Source: Welwitschia mirabilis
Taxonomy: Eukaryota > Gnetophyta > Gnetopsida > Welwitschiales
NCBI GenBank assembly: GCA_051453625.1
Contig: JBOZIK010000001.1
Coordinates: 47,038,668-47,102,667 of the forward strand
Reading direction: 5' to 3'
DNA length: 64,000 nt
The notes beneath the pieces were generated by a model, which was not told where the DNA came from, ran no database searches, and was given only the letters and a program-made list of their open reading frames with translations. The position numbers and the translations under genes were made by a program. Shown here in pieces: positions 58,886 through 64,000 of this stretch. Position 1 is the first letter of the stretch, and every line of letters starts with the position of its first letter.

Positions 58886-61765
58886 ACCAACTTAGAAAAA
58901 AAATAATCCTCAACAAAATAATAAAGAATAGCAATATATAATCAATGTTATTGATAAAGATAATGAAGAAGAGGGAGATATGATCATAGAGCATAATGAC
59001 AAAAGTGAAAAGATAATTCAACCAAGTAATGATGAAGTCAACAAGGAAAAGGAGAGGAATAAAAAAGAATCAATTAAAAATCAAATAAACTTAATGAAGA
59101 ATAGACTTATACCTTTCAATGAAACAGACCAACTTAAAGAGTCTCTACATGTTTCTCTATCTTTTTAACTTATATTTCCATGCAGAACCTCAAAAGATAT
59201 CCATCTTTTTACTTTTAATTCTACATTACCTTATGATATTGATAATGATAACCTCTCTCTTTAGCCCTTTTTAATATTTAAGTAATTCTTCAAATCACAT
59301 TCATGTCCTTAAATTTAATAAGACACATCACGTTGAGGACTCTACTCTAAAAATCTCTTAATCCTTTTCTTTTAAAACTTCATGTGCTACAAAAAGTAAC
59401 ATCTTTTCCTCTTTTGCAAAGACAAATCTGCCTTACACTTTTAATAACTACCCTTTTCAAAAATAATACTTGGAATATCTTAGAACTCTAAATTGAGGAA
59501 AACCTTATATCTTGATCTAAATCCATGCTTAGAACTAAATGTTAAAGATTTTCTTAGGTATTTTAAACCTATCTTAATCACTCAACTTATAAAGTTTTTT
59601 TACAAATCCTTATATCCCAAATAATACCTCCCATGTTTAATATTAAGCTCTGAATGCAATTTATGTTTTAAATCCTTTATATCATGAGTTTAATAAGAGA
59701 TTGTTTTTTCATGAGTTATATGAACTTTGTATCTCTTGTTTTGCTGTTAAGTCTTGTGAAGATAAAATTTTATGTGGTCATGCTAATTGAAAAAAGTCTT
59801 ATTTCTTTATGAAAATTCATATCTTAAATTGAATGATAGAAAACTTCNNNNNNNNNNNNNNNNNNNNNNNNNNNNNNNNNNNNNNNNNNNNNNNNNNNNN
59901 NNNNNNNNNNNNNNNNNNNNNNNNNNNNNNNNNNNNNNNNNNNNNNNNNNNNNNNNNNNNNNNNNNNNNNNNNNNNNNNNNNNNNNNNNNNNNNNNNNNN
60001 NNNNNNNNNNNNNNNNNNNNNNNNNNNNNNNNNNNNNNNNNNNNNNNNNNNNNNNNNNNNNNNNNNNNNNNNNNCTTTGAGTACCTCCTCACCTGTCTTT
60101 TATAATGATATTCATGATTTACATCATTTTAATAAGAGGTTGTTTGTTAATGACATTTATCACATTCATCTCTTATTTAAATTTTAAAAGTTGTGTTATC
60201 AAAGTTTTATCACTCTACTCTCTCTTCCTCTAATTAATTTTACTCAAAAATGATTATATACCTTTTATGTTTTATCAATTAGTGAATTTTCTCTTAGCCT
60301 TTTCCTTTAGAGGCCATTATGATGTCACTTGATCATTTTCAAACATAACTTATGTATTTATTTCTATAACTAGTCTTTGATTTAGATATGTTACGGTGGT
60401 AACATTAGATTCACCCAATCTTAATACATTCACATATCTATGAACTTCAGTCTAAAGGAAGATGCTTTATTTTTAATGTTTTTCTGAGTAATAAAAGGTC
60501 TTAGATTGTTTAAGGGTTTTCTTTTCTATTTTTTATCTTATTACTTCACCTTTGTCTTTTGGAGTGTTTTGGTTCTTTGTGGGGGAAAAACGTGAAATAA
60601 GACTATGATGTTTTATATTTGAGATAGTTCAAAAACATGGTCACTATGATGTCCTACTGTAAGTGCACCTAGGCAAATTTTTCCGAGAGGGATCTTTCAT
60701 ATTGTAATATGTTAGCTATGAGAAATCTACAAGGGGGTCAATTGGCCATGCATCGTGGGTCCTTACTTCTCTGATTATGGTTGCACTTCCCTCATCATGA
60801 ATAGTTAAATAATAAAATAATAAAAACTTGGAGGCTATGGGATTAGTGGTGTTTCTGGTATCATCAGAGGCATTTCTTGTTTTCTAGACTCTTTAATCTT
60901 ATTATTTAAAGCATTTAATTTTTAACATCATCATAACTGCTGCCTTATTGAATGAAATTTTTTATACATCAATTCATGCATTTTTAAATCAAGTAATGTT
61001 ATAATTTCTAGTTTGCTAGGTTAGAATTTAGGATAGGTACGCTATCTTATTTATGTTGCCTTATGTCCATTCTTTTTGTTTTCTTTTGTTATTTAGTTAG
61101 TTATTTCAAAGTTATTTCTGTATTTTCTTATCATTTTAGGACCTTAACATTTAATAGTTTCTTTACCTATTTTTCAATAAAGAATACTTTTCTTGCTTAG
61201 ATGAGTTTTCTTAATAGTTTTATGATATTTATTTTTAGTCTTTTGGAGTTCTAAATGTTGCTATTAATTATTTTTGTGATGGTGCATTTGTTGAGCATTC
61301 ATGGATCTGCTTCATTGTAATTAGCACATTTTCATTGTCTACTCTTTCTATGCTTATTAGAATTATTTATACATCTTTATTGCTACACTTAGCTATGCAC
61401 TTAATTCATCCATTGTCTAAATTCAAAAGCATCCATCATCTGCCTTTTCATTCTCGTCTGCTTTTTTCATTTTCTTCACTGATACAAGATGTATTGTTTT
61501 TCTTCGAGGAGGGTAGAACTCATCTTCATGTTTCATTTTCATATTTTTTTGAGTTATTTTAGAGCTTTCATAAGACATAATTTTTGAAATTCTCACTCCA
61601 TACACGTGATGTGTTATGTGTTATTTTGCTATGTAACATGTTTGAAATTATTTATGAACCTATTTTATAATTTTTAAATTGATTTTTTTAAAGATAATTT
61701 GGCTTATAATTGTAGTTGTTCATCTAGTTTTTGTTAAGGACTAAAAAAGGCTAAGTGGAAGGATA
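58886..61765 (+). repeat. 3' internal region of the outer LTR element
   Basis: Continues the internal frame interrupted by the LINE (58980-59168 is an open, charged stretch) and then becomes non-coding. It has a 227-N gap (59848-60074). From about 60290 it matches the region after the integrase relic (47550-48391), i.e. the family's 3' internal region. It ends in a purine-rich run (AAGTGGAAGGA, about 61753-61763) before the LTR. No RT or integrase motif is visible. The open frame at 61335-61562 has no conserved domain. Confidence 0.7.
59848..60074. other. Assembly gap (227 N)
   Basis: N run of non-standard length, probably a sized gap; it lies inside the internal region of the outer LTR element. 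Confidence 0.95.
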
Positions 61766-62874
61766 TGATGTATTATCAAATTGTATGTATTTGATGGGGT
61801 GTTATGAGCTATTTTGCAGGAATTTTATACAAGTTTAGATGTAATTCTAAGAATTTTAGAGAGTTGATGGATGAGAACTAAAATACGTAATTCTTGGCAT
61901 ATTTAAAGGCATTCCAGGCACTTTCTGATGCTCACTGCTTTAGAAGAAGATCACTAATGCTAAAGTTAATTTCTCTTGAGTTAGGAAGCTAAGGAAAACT
62001 GTGATCCTTATGACAGATAGGATGATAGACTTGTACATGATAAAAGAGAATACTAACTAGATGGGAGCTAGGACCAATGAAAGCCTCTTTCCTAAGGGTG
62101 TCATCCCTTTCATGTCATCCCCATAACATGAAGGATTAAAAATCACAATGTATGAACCATCATTCCCTTGGTCATCTCCACGATAGTGAGGATGACACTT
62201 GTAACCACCAGTCGATCTTTGTTTGTTTCATTTATTTCTTTCTTATAATTTATCATGTTTTACAGTGCCTTTGGTGTAATGATTTAGTTTATTAGCTCTA
62301 TAAATAAGACCCCTCTTCGAATCTTCTCTCCATCTTCATTTATACTAGATAGCCTCATGATAGGAAATTAAAGGGCTAGAGATCCATCTTGTGAGTTACA
62401 GAAAGACGTTTCATTGGTGAAGGGCTGTGCATCCTTCATTAAGGCTTGGATATTTTATAACCTAGATGCTAGTTCTACTTAATATAAGACTCCATCTCAT
62501 TTATGCATTCAATCCTATTATATTTTTCTTATGATTTATGTTGTCCTTGATTAGGTAACAGTTTCATTGACGATATAGGTCTTAAGAGCAGTTTTTGTTA
62601 AGCCTAAAGAAAGTAGTTTTAGATTTATTTTGCATTACATTTAGATTTAGTTACATTTGCATTGCATCTCATCTTTATTTCTTGCACTGTTCTTAAGTTT
62701 CGGTTACCATATTCCCTTCAAAAATCAATTCTCATTCTTCTCTCATAAGTCTTCAATAGGTTAAGAAATTTAGGTCACTTCCATTCATACTAGAATGTGT
62801 ATTTTACAATCTATATATTTTGACTAATAGAATTTGGAGTAATACATAAAGTTGCAAAAATACACACTACAACA
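61766..62874 (+). repeat. 3' LTR of the outer element
   Basis: 1109 bp, TGATGTATTATC to CACTACAACA, matching the 5' LTR at 48397-49513. TATAAATA at 62299-62306. It is followed directly by the target-site duplication GATGT at 62875-62879. Confidence 0.9.
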
Positions 62875-62879
62875 GATGT
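62875..62879. other. Target-site duplication of the outer LTR element, right
   Basis: GATGT, partner of 48392-48396. Confidence 0.85.
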
Positions 62880-63400
62880 CTCCCTTGGTGGTTTGCTAGG
62901 TTAGAATTTAAGATAGGTAAGCAATCTTCTCTTTATTCCTTGTGTCCATTTTCATTCTGCATTTCTTTGGTTTTTTTAGTTTATTATTTTAAATTCAGTT
63001 ATGCATTTTTTTCATTCTTATATAGGACCTTATCATTTAGTAATTTTCTTATTGTTCATTGATGCAGTATCATTTTTATTTAGCATTTAAATTAATTAGA
63101 ACATCTTTTATGTTTCACAAATTTCATGAGATTCCTTCTATCTTTTGGAGTTTTATACTTTGTCTTTTTTTACTTTTTAGCTTGAGCATATTCATTCATT
63201 CTTCATGGTTAGGTTTAAGCCTAGTTAGTTTATTTTCTTTAGCTACAGTTTTCTTTTATTTTTATTTTTTGCACTTCATTCTAATTTTTACGATTTTCTT
63301 TCTTATTTCCTATTTTTCTGAGTTTTCTAATAAAGCTGGTACTTTTATGATTATATTTGGGCCTAACTTTCTTATCTCATATCTTTATTTTTGAAAAAAT
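62880..63400 (+). repeat. Host element sequence resuming after the insertion
   Basis: GGTTTGCTAGGTTAGAATTT (from about 62892) matches 61010-61030 inside the inserted element. With the left flank ending at 48391 it reconstructs an uninterrupted family 3' region. The open frame at 63059-63394 is low-complexity and hydrophobic; it is not regarded as a gene. Confidence 0.7.
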
Positions 63401-64000
63401 TTTCAAAGCCCCATCATTCATGTAATCATCTAGATGACACCAGGCAGATGATAATCTGATTTTTTCTAAGAGTGATCGTGGGGCTATCGTCTGGATGATA
63501 TGACTAGATAATAGTGCAATAAAACTATAACTCAAATCCTTTTTCCTCATTTTTCTTCATTTTCTTATCATTTCCGCCCATTCCTTTGAGAGATGATGAC
63601 CCCCTTGAACCTTACCAGCACATTGGATTTTGTCCTCCTCGATTTCATGTCCATATCCCCAAGTTTTCAGTGGATTTTTCAAAATTAGGTATGTTTTTCT
63701 CTCCCTCTTGTTTTTTAATTTTTTCTTCCATTTTTTAACCTTTCAATATGTAGTTTTCATGTATGTCTATCAGTCTTCGATTTGGAACAAATGGATTTGA
63801 TTTTCACTATGTATTTTAAAAGTTATGATCAGTTGTATGTTTTATGAGAAAACTTTAACTTTCTATTTGTTGCGGTTTGTATTTATGCAATAGTTCACGT
63901 TCAAATTCAATCCTATTAATTATAATAAGATGCAAAATACAACACGCTAGTATAGATGGAGTGATCCGAATGTCATAATTCCATCGAAGGCCAATGGTAT
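63401..64000. other. Unassigned sequence at the window end
   Basis: Slightly less AT-rich. It contains further GATGAC/GTCATC-type inverted words (about 63425-63505) like those in the LTR family. No gene recognised before the window ends. Confidence 0.45.

Larger units (their letters stand above)
48397..62874 (+). mobile_element. Complete nested LTR retrotransposon, apparently non-autonomous
   Basis: Two LTRs of 1117 and 1109 bp, GATGT target duplications on both sides, a primer site after the 5' LTR and a purine-rich run (about 61756-61764) before the 3' LTR. Removing the solo LTR and the LINE inside it leaves about 7.3 kb. The internal part has gag-like frames but no RT, RNase H or integrase motif that I can find. 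The only unsequenced part is 227 N (59848-60074), too short for pol. It is thus probably a non-autonomous member mobilised by relatives such as the host element whose integrase end is at 47.2-47.5 kb. The primer site type and the host integrase suggest Ty3/gypsy affinity. Confidence 0.82.

Noticed and set aside
63059-63394. 111-aa hydrophobic open frame resembling a membrane protein
   Set aside because: Low-complexity T-rich sequence within the non-coding 3' region of an LTR family; a similar stretch at 46.7-47.1 kb is not open.

Overview
The window is nuclear DNA of a seed plant with a large, retrotransposon-filled genome. The evidence is one intron-containing plant gene of the ALMT (aluminum-activated malate transporter) family sitting in AT-rich sequence made of decayed LTR and non-LTR retrotransposons. 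Heavy decay, scarce CpG outside the gene island and deep nesting suggest a gymnosperm or another slowly purging genome, but the sequence does not settle the species.

Layout. 1-5.7 kb: AT-rich sequence with a plus-strand Ty1/copia RT-RNase H relic. 5.7-18.4 kb: a badly decayed plus-strand Ty3/gypsy element of the Athila/Tat type (LTR, leader, gag, protease, RT, RNase H, integrase, second LTR), whose second LTR runs on into another leader and gag start. 18.4-20.3 kb: minus-strand Ty1/copia relic. 20.3-28.6 kb: unassigned AT-rich sequence with a small GC-richer patch (about 24.0-24.8 kb), a pair of tRNA-like SINE-type repeats and a five-unit tandem array. 28.7-33.3 kb: CpG-rich low-copy island holding the ALMT gene, six coding exons, apparently intact (565 aa). 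33.7-34.6 kb: four neighbouring local tandem duplications. 34.6-39.2 kb: nothing assignable. 39.2-42.6 kb: minus-strand L1-type LINE, 3' part. 42.7-46.7 kb: minus-strand Ty1/copia relic with a readable tRNA-iMet primer site and LTR. 46.7-64 kb: a nest of one LTR-retrotransposon family, containing a solo LTR and a full-length second copy of the LINE.

The nest can be read with target-site duplications (TSDs). An LTR element (48397-62874, TSD GATGT) lies in the 3' internal region of an older relative. It carries a solo LTR (51492-52609, TSD AAGAT) and a 6.03-kb LINE (52839-58868, 17-bp TSD). The outer element has a tRNA-Asp-type primer site and gag-like sequence but no recognisable RT or integrase, so it looks non-autonomous.

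Most notable observation: both LINE copies carry, downstream of EN-RT-zinc finger, an extra coding tail with an unassigned region, a Pro/Ser-rich linker and a J-domain (DnaJ-like, the Hsp70-recruiting module). I know of no description of a J-domain in a plant LINE.
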